A program made the translations under genes and the position numbers. A DNA stretch of 15,594 bases from Candidatus Sifarchaeum marinoarchaea (GTDB taxonomy: Archaea; Asgardarchaeota; Sifarchaeia; Borrarchaeales; Borrarchaeaceae), in the NCBI GenBank assembly GCA_016294985.1, contig JAECRW010000022.1, positions 1 to 15,594 on the forward strand, written 5' to 3'. Below are positions 1-7,284 of this stretch, in pieces. How positions within the stretch are numbered: position 1 is the first letter of the stretch; the number at the start of each line of letters is the position of its first letter. The notes beneath the pieces are model-generated. The model was not told where the DNA came from. It was given only the letters and a program-made list of their open reading frames with translations, and did not search any database.

Positions 1-147
1 TTAAATGAGCTCATCACGAAGGGTGTTTTCCATCGATACAAAATACTTTCAGATAAGAAAGGTTGCAAGGTCGCACAAGCTGAAGAAACGATGATCGTTA
101 CAAAAGATGGACCAGAAATCACTACGACAATTAGATCTGATTTGTGA
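1..147 (+). CDS. map: Methionine aminopeptidase type 2, C-terminal fragment (5' part outside window)
   Basis: The first 48 codons, read in frame 1 to a TGA at 145-147, are the C-terminal end of a protein whose start lies upstream of the window. The segment GCKVAQAEETMIVTKDG resembles the last strands of archaeal type 2 methionine aminopeptidases, where a VAQxExT motif supplies the final metal-binding Glu of the pita-bread fold, followed by a short '...ITTT' tail. The enzyme is cytosolic and removes the initiator Met from nascent proteins. A small residue before the Glu (Ala, where Phe is common) is a minor variation. The call rests on fewer than 50 residues, so the family is likely but not certain. 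A creatinase- or prolidase-like M24 peptidase is the main alternative. Confidence 0.72.
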   Translation, partial: LNELITKGVFHRYKILSDKKGCKVAQAEETMIVTKDGPEITTTIRSDL

Positions 148-313
148 TTCAAATCAAAAAACAACTTAAAATCTGATAAACATTCTTTTATAGTCATTTA
201 CTGCCTGTACGTTCCATCGCGTCTTACTAATGCTTCATATTCAACTTATTTTAGTAATTAACATCCATAAACTTTAAGGAAATTAAATCAATAACCATTA
301 GAGGTTTAAATTA

Positions 314-2317
314 ATGCCTTTAGAATGGGTTATCTTTGTTTTATTGATGTTTCTTAGCTTTTTATTTTATCCTCTCGTTAATTTCAAGTACCAAAGTGCG
401 TCAATGCCAGAAAAAGTATTCATCTCCGCAATTTTATCCTTTTCTATTCTAAGTTACTTAAGCTGGCTTCTAGCAATATGGTTTTCTTTGCATATAGGCA
501 TCATTTTGCTAGTCCTGTGTGTGATAGGAGCACCTAATCTTTATCTATATCTAAGACATCCGATCATCACAGGAAATTGGAAGCAACAATTTCTTGCAAA
601 AAAAGATGAGGTATTAATCACAAGTCTTCTTTTTTCCATTTCTTTTGTACTGGTATTACTTCCCAGAATTTTTAATCCCCCTATGGGTTTAGCAGGAGAT
701 GCTTGGTGGCATGGAGCTGTAGTTGGACAAATTGTTGAAACACGCTCTATTCCTCCGCCAAATCCATGGTATTCAGGCAGTCAAGTTTCTTACCCTTATT
801 TTTTTCATTTGTTTACAGCTGTATTTTGCATACTACTTCAACAAGAGGTAGGAATCGTATTTAATGTGGAAATTCCTTTTTTCGCAGGGCTTACTGCTCT
901 TGGAGGCTATTCTCTTGCATATAGATTCACTAAAAGCCAAAAAATTGGATTACTCTCTACTTTATTTTTGTTCTGTGGAAATCTCTCAGGAGTCTATGTC
1001 TTAATTTATGTTTTACAGGGCAATCCAATCCCTCAATCTCATCATGTCTATACCTTGACTCAAATCTATCTATGGGATCACTGGCATCGCACAGGCACTT
1101 TTGCTGCGTCTTTTGTCTCATATTTTTTCAGTACGGAGCCTATTACATTTTCTTGGCCATTCTTCATTTTTACGATCTACTTATTAGTTCTCTCAGTTCA
1201 ATATGAAAGAAATTGGTTTATTACGATTTTACTTGGCATTATGATGGGAATTATTCTCCTTATGTATCCTTTCGAATATTTGACCTTACTTGGAACAGTT
1301 CTTTTGTTTATTCTAATTCTAGTAATTGTCTGGAAAAAGAAAGCATTAACTCAAGCGTATAGACTTCTGTTATCAATTGGGTTGAGTGCGATAGTCTATT
1401 TTCCTTACTTATTTCTAAACTACGGCAGGGTACGAGGTTTTAATTGGTGGGTGTATGCTAAATTACCAAGACTTGGTTTATGGGTCTACTTTGCCTATTT
1501 TGGGATTTTCTTGTTTCTAGGGACAATCGGTGCCTACACGTCCCTCCGATCAAAAAACCTTAAACCTAGAGCCCAAAGTTTACTTCTACTTTCAATGATT
1601 GCTTTTTCTTTATTTTTTGCTAATATTTGGTATTTGCATACGTGGCCAAATACGTATAACCAAATTACAGTCCAAACTTGGATACCCTTTTCTGTCTTTG
1701 CTGGAATCGGATTTAAGAGAGTTTTTCAATACACCCTTCCTCGTTTTAGAGGTATGACAATAAAGGAATTCATGCTTTCAAAAAACTCGCTCTTAGGAAT
1801 TTGTTTAATCATTGTTTTGGCATCAATTACTCTTCACACACTAACACCCTTCTTTCATATAACTAGACACGTAGCAGCACCCTTTGAAGGAGATAAAAAT
1901 GGGCTTGATGCCCTCGTTGAATTTAAGAGAGATCATCCTGAAGAGTACGAAGCCCTAATGTGGATTCGAGAAAATATCCCAGGTAACCCTATCTTTCTTG
2001 AAAAATATGCACACGCATATAAATGGTATCCGCGAGTAGCTACAGTGGCCCATAAACGAGTCGTTTTGGGATGGACAAGCCATATGAGACAATACTTGTA
2101 CTTTGTTGAAGAACGCGCCGCGGACATTGATTTGATTTACACTACAAGTGATCTAGAGCAATGCCTTGAGTTACTAAAAGCGTATAATGTTGATTATGTG
2201 TATATTGGCTCCATAGAGAAAGAATCATATCCTAATGGGCTTGTAAAGTTCAGTAAGACACCCTTTGAACAAGTGTATGAAAATGATGTGGTGCAAATCA
2301 TTAAAGTTCCTAATTAA
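314..2317 (+). CDS. Polytopic membrane protein, GT-C / DUF2298 (Chlor_Arch_YYY)-like putative glycosyltransferase
   Basis: This 667-residue protein has many hydrophobic segments through about residue 520 and a soluble C-terminal region of about 130 residues. An outward loop after the fourth helix holds GDAWWH (128-133) and a QVSYPYFFH stretch (157-165). These are the kind of acidic/aromatic first loop and following helix found in GT-C glycosyltransferases that use lipid-phosphate sugars. The C-terminus has a WIRENIPG helix, then VVLGWTSHMRQ (about 583-593), then a VDYVYIGSIEKESYP strand. This order resembles the end of the DUF2298/Chlor_Arch_YYY membrane proteins. AGAGGT at 300-305 lies eight bases before the ATG. 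The next gene is another GT-C-like protein 58 bases downstream, so the two may act in the same envelope-glycan pathway. The substrate is unknown; the specific family assignment is from memory of motifs and moderate. Confidence 0.62.
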   Translation: MPLEWVIFVLLMFLSFLFYPLVNFKYQSASMPEKVFISAILSFSILSYLSWLLAIWFSLHIGIILLVLCVIGAPNLYLYLRHPIITGNWKQQFLAKKDEVLITSLLFSISFVLVLLPRIFNPPMGLAGDAWWHGAVVGQIVETRSIPPPNPWYSGSQVSYPYFFHLFTAVFCILLQQEVGIVFNVEIPFFAGLTALGGYSLAYRFTKSQKIGLLSTLFLFCGNLSGVYVLIYVLQGNPIPQSHHVYTLTQIYLWDHWHRTGTFAASFVSYFFSTEPITFSWPFFIFTIYLLVLSVQYERNWFITILLGIMMGIILLMYPFEYLTLLGTVLLFILILVIVWKKKALTQAYRLLLSIGLSAIVYFPYLFLNYGRVRGFNWWVYAKLPRLGLWVYFAYFGIFLFLGTIGAYTSLRSKNLKPRAQSLLLLSMIAFSLFFANIWYLHTWPNTYNQITVQTWIPFSVFAGIGFKRVFQYTLPRFRGMTIKEFMLSKNSLLGICLIIVLASITLHTLTPFFHITRHVAAPFEGDKNGLDALVEFKRDHPEEYEALMWIRENIPGNPIFLEKYAHAYKWYPRVATVAHKRVVLGWTSHMRQYLYFVEERAADIDLIYTTSDLEQCLELLKAYNVDYVYIGSIEKESYPNGLVKFSKTPFEQVYENDVVQIIKVPN

Positions 2318-2375
2318 TTGAATTAGGACATTATAATTTTTAAAATGAAGAACATCCACTCAAGAGAGACGATCT

Positions 2376-3812
2376 ATGTTTGAAAAAATTAGTATTAAAG
2401 ATATAAGATTCTTCCAAAAACTTAGGGATGTAAGATTACGTCTTTTTCTTAGTGTATTAATTGTCTATGCGTACTTTATCAATGGTTTTAATTCTCCTAA
2501 TGAAGGAACTCGCCTTGCATTAATCATGGCAATTGTAGAACAACATTCGTTCAAAATTAATGACTATATGGAATGGACATGGTGGATAGATTATAGCGAA
2601 TATCCTCCAGGTAGTGGGAATTATTACTCGGATAAGGGACCAGGGCTAAGTTTTCTAGGAATTCCTTTCTATTTTATCGGTAAATTTGTTGCATATGAGC
2701 TGTATTCGGATACTCTATTAATTAATGGAACGTTGGCAAGTTTCATAGTTGTATGCGGATCTATATTCACTGCGCTCAGTGTTGTAGTGGTTTTTGAACT
2801 ATGTAAATTGTTCAAAATTAGTGAAAACATAAGCCTCATCACAGCATTATCTTATGCCTTTGGTACAATAGCCTTTGTTTATGGAAAAACCTTTTTCGCA
2901 CATGGAACGTCTGCATTTCTATTGATTTCTGCGGCATATCTCACTGTTCATTACTTTCAAAATGGAAGAGAAGATGGTACAAAGGTATTCCTTGCTGGTC
3001 TGGCCTTAGGATATTCTGTCTGTATCGATTATCAAAACTTACTTGCGTTGCCACCAATTCTCGCGTTTTATGTTTTTAAGCGAGATTTCAGAAAATTACT
3101 ACTGTTTCTTGTTTCATATACTGCCTGCTTAGGTTTGCTCGCCTGGTATCATTATGCTGCTTTTGGTAGCCCGTTCTCAACCCCTTACAATTATACTGGC
3201 ACTTATGGTGATGTTCAGAGCACTCAGGCATTTTCTTACCCGATATACCTCGGTCTCTTCGGTTTATTGTTTAGCACCTATCGTGGGCTGTTTTATCTTT
3301 CACCTTTTCTTTTATTTGGAGTATATGGATTTGTATTGTTTTTTAAACGCTACAAACACGAGGCCATATGGTTTGCGTCAACCTTCTTGTTGATGCTATT
3401 TGTGCTTTCCGTGTATATTGTATGGCATGGAGGTGGGGCCTATGGTCCCAGACTTTTGTTGAGTGTTATTCCTTTTCTTGTCGTTCCGATAGGGATACTT
3501 TTAGATACACCAAATATTGCAAATAACCGTTGGTTTAAAGTGCTTTTCTTTGCCACCTTGGCATATAGTGTATTTGCAATAGCGACTGGTGCTGTTACTG
3601 ACCCAGTTCCTTATCTGTGGATTCAAAACCCGTTTTTAGAGTATAATCTGTCACTTTTGATTGAAGGGAACCTTGATAGCGCTTTATTCAAATATTTCTC
3701 ACCATATACTATCATTTTTGTACCACTATTGCTTTTATTGGTAAATCTAAGGCAAATTCACCTTCTTAAATTAAAAAAAGGGTTGCTTAATACAATTAAT
3801 GCCTTTAGATAG
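2376..3812 (+). CDS. Polytopic membrane protein, GT-C (PMT/ArnT-like) putative glycosyltransferase
   Basis: The protein has 478 residues, with one N-terminal helix (about 22-38) and then roughly ten further hydrophobic segments. After the first helix comes NSPNEGTR (39-46), with an acidic residue where GT-C enzymes keep a catalytic Asp/Glu. YYSDKGPG (83-90) precedes the next helix, matching the 'sDKgPg' signature common in archaeal and bacterial PMT/ArnT-like proteins. WHGGGAYGPRLL (350-361) matches the 'W.gG..fGPR.l' signature late in such proteins. It probably transfers a sugar from a lipid-phosphate donor on the outer face of the membrane; donor and acceptor cannot be read from the sequence. 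It follows the DUF2298-like gene by 58 bases on the same strand, so co-transcription is plausible. ATG is chosen as start; a GAGAGA stretch just upstream is only a weak ribosome-binding site. Confidence 0.65.
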   Translation: MFEKISIKDIRFFQKLRDVRLRLFLSVLIVYAYFINGFNSPNEGTRLALIMAIVEQHSFKINDYMEWTWWIDYSEYPPGSGNYYSDKGPGLSFLGIPFYFIGKFVAYELYSDTLLINGTLASFIVVCGSIFTALSVVVVFELCKLFKISENISLITALSYAFGTIAFVYGKTFFAHGTSAFLLISAAYLTVHYFQNGREDGTKVFLAGLALGYSVCIDYQNLLALPPILAFYVFKRDFRKLLLFLVSYTACLGLLAWYHYAAFGSPFSTPYNYTGTYGDVQSTQAFSYPIYLGLFGLLFSTYRGLFYLSPFLLFGVYGFVLFFKRYKHEAIWFASTFLLMLFVLSVYIVWHGGGAYGPRLLLSVIPFLVVPIGILLDTPNIANNRWFKVLFFATLAYSVFAIATGAVTDPVPYLWIQNPFLEYNLSLLIEGNLDSALFKYFSPYTIIFVPLLLLLVNLRQIHLLKLKKGLLNTINAFR

Positions 3813-3943
3813 GCTCTGCCATAATATAGTTTCATTAAATTTATTTTTGAAAAAAAGAGTAATACCAGCTTGTTTTCTTGAATCTATCATCCCATAATTT
3901 CTATAAGGTTGGAAAGTAATTATCAGAATAGGAGGTTCTACAC

Positions 3944-4360
3944 TTGTTAGACGAAATAGACCAAAAAATTATTGACATCTTAAAAAAGGATTCACGAACT
4001 TCCTTTGTTAAAATCGCTGAAGAAGTCGGACTTTCAGAAACTGCTGTTCGCAAAAGGATAAGAAATCTGCAGGATCACGAAGTTATTAAAAGATTTACTA
4101 TTGAGGTCGATGAAGAACAGCAAACTAAGGCTATTGCACTTATCTCTACAAAAGCTCAAATTCACACACCTAGTATTTCGCAGGAATTTATTAGAATCGA
4201 AGGAGTATCACATCTCTATGAAACTACTGGAGAATACGACATCATTGCTTTTCTCAGTACCACATCAATCGAAAAACTCAATCAAACGCTTGAAAAAATC
4301 CGGCTAACTGAAGGTGTTATTAGAACAAACACCAGCCTCGTTTTGCGCAGTTGGTTTTAA
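3944..4360 (+). CDS. lysM: Lrp/AsnC-family transcriptional regulator, LysM-like
   Basis: This 138-residue protein has the full two-domain Lrp/AsnC layout. An N-terminal winged helix-turn-helix spans about residues 4-52 (recognition region LSETAVRKRIRNL). A C-terminal RAM effector domain spans about 62-138, with the typical TTGEYDII core. The start is TTG, seven bases after a strong GGAGGT at 3931-3936. It sits directly upstream of the lysW-lysX-lysYZJK block. In Sulfolobus the related regulator LysM is encoded next to the same pathway and regulates the lysWXJK operon with lysine as effector. The inference that this protein regulates the neighbouring genes rests on that precedent and on the repeated sequence flanking the lysW1 TATA box. 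The Lrp family is certain. The symbol lysM and the lysine effector are inferred from position only. Confidence 0.8.
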   Translation: MLDEIDQKIIDILKKDSRTSFVKIAEEVGLSETAVRKRIRNLQDHEVIKRFTIEVDEEQQTKAIALISTKAQIHTPSISQEFIRIEGVSHLYETTGEYDIIAFLSTTSIEKLNQTLEKIRLTEGVIRTNTSLVLRSWF

Positions 4361-4427
4361 TTACTTTACCTCTCTACTTTTTCAATGCTTAGTTTTTTGT
4401 ATTTTACCATGCTTTTTGAAATTTTTG

Positions 4428-4517
4428 CTATTTCGAACCAAAAATATCGAAACTCATACCCTAAATTATGATATCAGCACAACATTTATATAGTCATACC
4501 TATCTATTCGGAACCAA
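4428..4517 (+). promoter_or_regulatory. Two near-identical 14-bp direct repeats flanking the lysW1 TATA box, candidate regulator sites
   Basis: CTATTTCGAACCAA at 4428-4441 and CTATTCGGAACCAA at 4504-4517 agree at 12 of 14 positions. They lie on either side of the predicted TATA box; the second overlaps the expected transcription start. The first also forms one arm of a TTTCGA/TCGAAA inverted repeat (4431-4436 and 4447-4452). No copy is seen upstream of lysW2. Placement next to an Lrp/LysM-like gene suggests operator sites, but this is inference. GAACCAA-like strings also occur by chance inside the recombinase gene. Confidence 0.35.
4485..4492 (+). promoter_or_regulatory. Probable TATA box of lysW1
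   Basis: TTTATATA at 4485-4492 has the archaeal TATA consensus. Standard spacing of about 25-27 bases would put the transcription start near 4515, giving a leader of roughly 55 bases before the lysW1 TTG codon. Confidence 0.5.
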
Positions 4518-4571
4518 GTAGTCCAAATCACGAACAGTAATAATCAATGTGACATTATGAGGTGACCTTTA

Positions 4572-4748
4572 TTGAACCAGGTTGAATGTCCTGAATGCTG
4601 TGGCGAAATAGATACCCCCAATGATGTAATGGAGGGCGAAATACTCGATTGCCCCGATTGCGGGGTAGAAGTTGAGGTAACAGAAATCAACGGAAATGGC
4701 ATTGAAATTTGCATGGCTGAAATTGAAGGAGAGGACTGGGGCGAGTAA
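4572..4748 (+). CDS. lysW: Amino-group carrier protein LysW, copy 1 (divergent)
   Basis: This is a 58-residue acidic protein starting at TTG, six bases after GAGGTGA (4559-4565). It has two zinc-knuckle pairs, CPEC (6-9) and CPDC (27-30), and ends in EIEGEDWGE, the diagnostic LysW C-terminus. The final Glu side chain carries the growing amino acid. LysW is the scaffold for lysine, and in some archaea ornithine/arginine, biosynthesis in the cytosol: its negative surface guides it through LysX, Z, Y, J and K. It differs from copy 2 (38 of 58 aligned residues identical) in having Cys instead of Gly right after the first CPxC and an extra Cys near residue 48. It has its own promoter and a possible terminator after it. 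It is short, TTG-initiated and overlapped by a long antisense open frame, so it is easily missed in annotation. Confidence 0.93.
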   Translation: MNQVECPECCGEIDTPNDVMEGEILDCPDCGVEVEVTEINGNGIEICMAEIEGEDWGE

Positions 4749-4778
4749 AAAAGTCCTAAATTTTTTCTTGTATTATTC

Positions 4779-4810
4779 AAAAGCCAATTTTCTACTATTT
4801 TTCGGCTTTT
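4779..4810 (+). terminator. Inverted repeat with T-rich surroundings after lysW1, possible terminator
   Basis: AAAAGCC at 4779-4785 pairs with GGCTTTT at 4804-4810 across an 18-base T-rich loop, and further T-runs follow. It begins 30 bases after the lysW1 stop and lies before a separate promoter for lysW2. It could therefore end most lysW1 transcripts. The stem is short and the loop large, so the call is weak. Confidence 0.4.
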
Positions 4811-4900
4811 ATTTTGACTTTTGACTCAATGGCTCTAATATAATCACATACAACTACATAAAAGACTGTAAATTGCCTTTAATCCCTAGTCAGCACATTC

Positions 4901-4908
4901 TTTATAAA
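4901..4908 (+). promoter_or_regulatory. Probable TATA box of lysW2
   Basis: TTTATAAA at 4901-4908 would set a transcription start near 4932, leaving a leader of about 43 bases before the lysW2 start codon. This suggests lysW2 can be transcribed independently of lysW1. Confidence 0.45.
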
Positions 4909-4974
4909 CAGCGTAGTATTCACACTTCCTAGAATGCTTACAATGATATTCATATAGACAATGAGGTGACCTTG

Positions 4975-5154
4975 TTGAAATCTATTGAATGCCCTCAGTG
5001 TGGTGCCTTGATAGATGTTCCCGAAGACGTTGTGATGGGTGAAATTCTTGACTGCCCCGATTGCGGGACTGAGTTAGAGGTAATAGAAGTCAGTGAAAGC
5101 GGAGAAATCGAAATTTCTACTGCCGAAATTGAAGGAGAAGACTGGGGTGAATAA
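4975..5154 (+). CDS. lysW: Amino-group carrier protein LysW, copy 2 (canonical)
   Basis: This 59-residue acidic carrier has zinc knuckles CPQCG (6-10) and CPDCG (27-31) and the EDWGE C-terminus whose last Glu is the attachment site. The TTG at 4975 is chosen because GAGGTGA (4963-4969) lies five bases upstream. A GTG at 4966 falls inside that ribosome-binding site and is unlikely to be the start, although it would extend the frame to 62 residues. The leader and ribosome-binding region (AATGAGGTGACCTT) are nearly the same as in copy 1, so the pair arose by tandem duplication that included the leader. Copy 2 keeps the Gly after each knuckle and has no extra Cys, so it looks like the standard carrier. 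It lies 108 bases before lysX and is probably the main partner of the enzymes that follow. Confidence 0.94.
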   Translation: MKSIECPQCGALIDVPEDVVMGEILDCPDCGTELEVIEVSESGEIEISTAEIEGEDWGE

Positions 5155-5262
5155 TAAAATTATTCTCAAATCCAAATTCATTATTTTAAAAAACTAAATT
5201 GATTAAAATCAGAGTATGTTCATAAATTCGTGATAAGAAAAATTGCGCGGTGTTATATCGAA

Positions 5263-6135
5263 ATGAAACGCATAGGGATCCTCTACGACAGACTTAGGTG
5301 GTACGAAAAGTCGATCATCCAAGCTGCTGCAAAAAAGGGTATTGAAGTTGCAAAAATTGACGCAAAAGATATTTCCATCGATATTACACGTTCTGATAAT
5401 GACTTTGGCGAAAACGATGTAATTCTACAAAGATGTATCAGTTATTATCGTGGTCTGTATCTCACAGCGATTTTAGAAAACGAAGGCGCACTGGTAATAA
5501 ACCCTTTTCATGTATCCCAAACCTGTGGAAATAAGCTCTTGGCTACTATGGCACTAAAAAAGGCAAATGTGCCTACACCCAGGACTATAATGGCCTTCAC
5601 ACCAGAGTCAGCATTCAAAGCGATGAAGGAAATCGGTTATCCCGCCATAGTCAAGCCAATTGTAGGAAGCTGGGGACATTTTATTGCTCCTGTCAATGAA
5701 GATAACATAGCAAAAGCCATTATCGAACACAGAGAATCGATGTCACCTCCTCTTGGCAAAATCTATTATATCCAAGAGGAGATTAAGAGACCACCTACAG
5801 AGTTGCGGAAGCGCGATATTCGTAGTTTTGTAATCGGCGATGAAGTGGTTGCGGCTATATATAGAGTCGCTAAAGAAGGTGAATTCATAACAAACACTTC
5901 ACGTGGAGGCAAAGCTTTACCATGTGAAGTAGACAGCGAAATTGAAGAAATAAGTATAAAAGCTGCTGAAGCCGTTGGTGGCGGAGTTCTAGGGGTCGAT
6001 TTAATGGAGAGCCCTGATGGATATGTTTGTCATGAAGTGAACCACGTCATGGAATTTCGCAACACTGTTGAAGTAACAGGCATTCCAGTTCATGAAATAA
6101 TAGTGGATTACCTTATTGAACAAGCTAAGAAATAA
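5263..6135 (+). CDS. lysX: LysX-type ligase: LysW-alpha-aminoadipate (or glutamate) ligase, ATP-grasp
   Basis: This 290-residue RimK-like ATP-grasp enzyme joins the alpha-amino group of alpha-aminoadipate (LysX) or glutamate (ArgX) to the C-terminal Glu of LysW, using ATP. Visible features are the opening RIGILYDRLRWYEK, the ATP-grasp lysine region IVKPIVGSWG (129-138), RDIRSFVIG (184-192), NTSRGGKA (211-218), and the metal/substrate stretch EVNHVMEFRN (258-267). The NHxMEF[KR]N form matches bacterial LysX as I remember it, more than the ArgX form, which favours aminoadipate. Dual use for arginine is not excluded, because only one such ligase is in the window. The ATG at 5263 matches the usual family start; an in-frame GTG at 5230 would add 11 basic residues and has no clear ribosome-binding site. 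GGTG at 5249-5252 lies ten bases before the ATG. Confidence 0.9.
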   Translation: MKRIGILYDRLRWYEKSIIQAAAKKGIEVAKIDAKDISIDITRSDNDFGENDVILQRCISYYRGLYLTAILENEGALVINPFHVSQTCGNKLLATMALKKANVPTPRTIMAFTPESAFKAMKEIGYPAIVKPIVGSWGHFIAPVNEDNIAKAIIEHRESMSPPLGKIYYIQEEIKRPPTELRKRDIRSFVIGDEVVAAIYRVAKEGEFITNTSRGGKALPCEVDSEIEEISIKAAEAVGGGVLGVDLMESPDGYVCHEVNHVMEFRNTVEVTGIPVHEIIVDYLIEQAKK

Positions 6136-6200
6136 CTACTTAATCTTGCTTTGCTTAGATTCTATTCCAGATTTTCAAGAACTTATTTGGTGGAAAAGCT

Positions 6201-7268
6201 ATGATAAACGCAGGTATAATTGGTGCAAGTGGCTATACTGGCGGTGAATTGTTAAGACTACTCGTAATGCATCCTGAAGTAGAAATTTCATACGTTACGT
6301 CTGAAAGATATGTGGGTGAATATGTCCATCGTCTTCATCCGAATCTTAAAGGCTTACTACAAATGAAATTTTCATCTCGTAAAACTGTAGATTTATGCAA
6401 TTGTGACGTGATTTTCACGGCAACTCCGCATGGCTCATCCATGAGTTATGTGCCAGATCTAATAAAGGAGTGCGACATAAAAGTTATTGACTTGTCAGCA
6501 GATTTTCGACTCAAGAATCCAGAGAAGTATGATGAATATTACAATCGTACACACCCAAATCCTCAGTTATTGAGCGAAGCTGTTTACGGGATCGCCGAGC
6601 TTCATCGTGAAGATATTAAAAAAGCAAGGATTGTTGCATGTCCTGGCTGTCTGGCAGCAAGCGCAACTATTTCTTTAGCCCCTATTTTCAAGGAACTCGC
6701 CGACCACATAGATTTAAAGCGGGTTATTGTTGATAGCAAGATTGGTAGTTCTGCAGCTGGCGCAACACCTTCAACAGCAACTCATCACCCGCACAGAGCA
6801 GGCATCGTTAGACCATACAAGCCTACAGGTCATCGTCATACCGCGGAAATAGAGCAGGAACTTCAAGAAGTCTCTGGCAAACCTGTAGAAGTCTTTATGA
6901 CGCCCCACGCGGTGGACATTGTGCGGGGTATTTTGAGCACCTCTCACGTTTTTCTTGATGGCGAAATTGAGATAAGTGATAATGAAATTTGGAAGATTTA
7001 TAGAAACTTCTATCGAGATGAGCCCTTTATAAGATTCATCAGAGATAAAAAAGGATTATATCGCTACCCTAATCCAAAAAATGTCATAGGAACGAATTAC
7101 GCAGATATTGGATTTGATATAGAATCAAAAGGCATTAAACGTATTGTTGTATTTTCAGCAATTGATAATCTCGTAAAAGGTGCAGCGGGAGCTGCGGTTC
7201 AGAATCTGAATCTAATGTTTGGAATTGAGGAAACAACTGCTCTTACTTTTCCTGGATTACATCCTTAA
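6201..7268 (+). CDS. lysY: LysY/ArgC: [LysW]-aminoadipyl (or glutamyl) phosphate reductase
   Basis: This 355-residue NADPH-dependent reductase of the ArgC family converts the carrier-bound acyl phosphate to the semialdehyde, the third LysW-dependent step. The N-terminal Rossmann motif is GASGYTGGE (8-16). The catalytic Cys is C150 in ACPGC (146-150), and the catalytic His lies in TGHRHTAEIEQE (209-220). The stretch HPHRAGIVRPYKPTGHRHT is typical of the LysW-type ArgC group rather than of the acetylglutamate enzyme. GGTGG at 6189-6193 lies seven bases before the ATG. The gene follows lysX by 65 bases and precedes lysZ by 16. It could also serve arginine synthesis on LysW-glutamyl phosphate; the sequence does not decide this. 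Confidence 0.92.
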   Translation: MINAGIIGASGYTGGELLRLLVMHPEVEISYVTSERYVGEYVHRLHPNLKGLLQMKFSSRKTVDLCNCDVIFTATPHGSSMSYVPDLIKECDIKVIDLSADFRLKNPEKYDEYYNRTHPNPQLLSEAVYGIAELHREDIKKARIVACPGCLAASATISLAPIFKELADHIDLKRVIVDSKIGSSAAGATPSTATHHPHRAGIVRPYKPTGHRHTAEIEQELQEVSGKPVEVFMTPHAVDIVRGILSTSHVFLDGEIEISDNEIWKIYRNFYRDEPFIRFIRDKKGLYRYPNPKNVIGTNYADIGFDIESKGIKRIVVFSAIDNLVKGAAGAAVQNLNLMFGIEETTALTFPGLHP

Positions 7269-7284
7269 TAATGGAAGTGATGAT

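Noticed and set aside
139..155. Hairpin GATTTG/CAAATC over the methionine aminopeptidase stop codon
   Set aside because: The six-base stem is followed by A's rather than a T-run, so it does not look like a terminator, and such a short repeat is expected by chance in A+T-rich DNA.
4544..4780. A 78-codon minus-strand open frame
   Set aside because: It is antisense to lysW copy 1, which has CPxC knuckles, the EDWGE end and a strong ribosome-binding site. The reverse frame is Ser/Pro/Ile-rich with no recognisable features.
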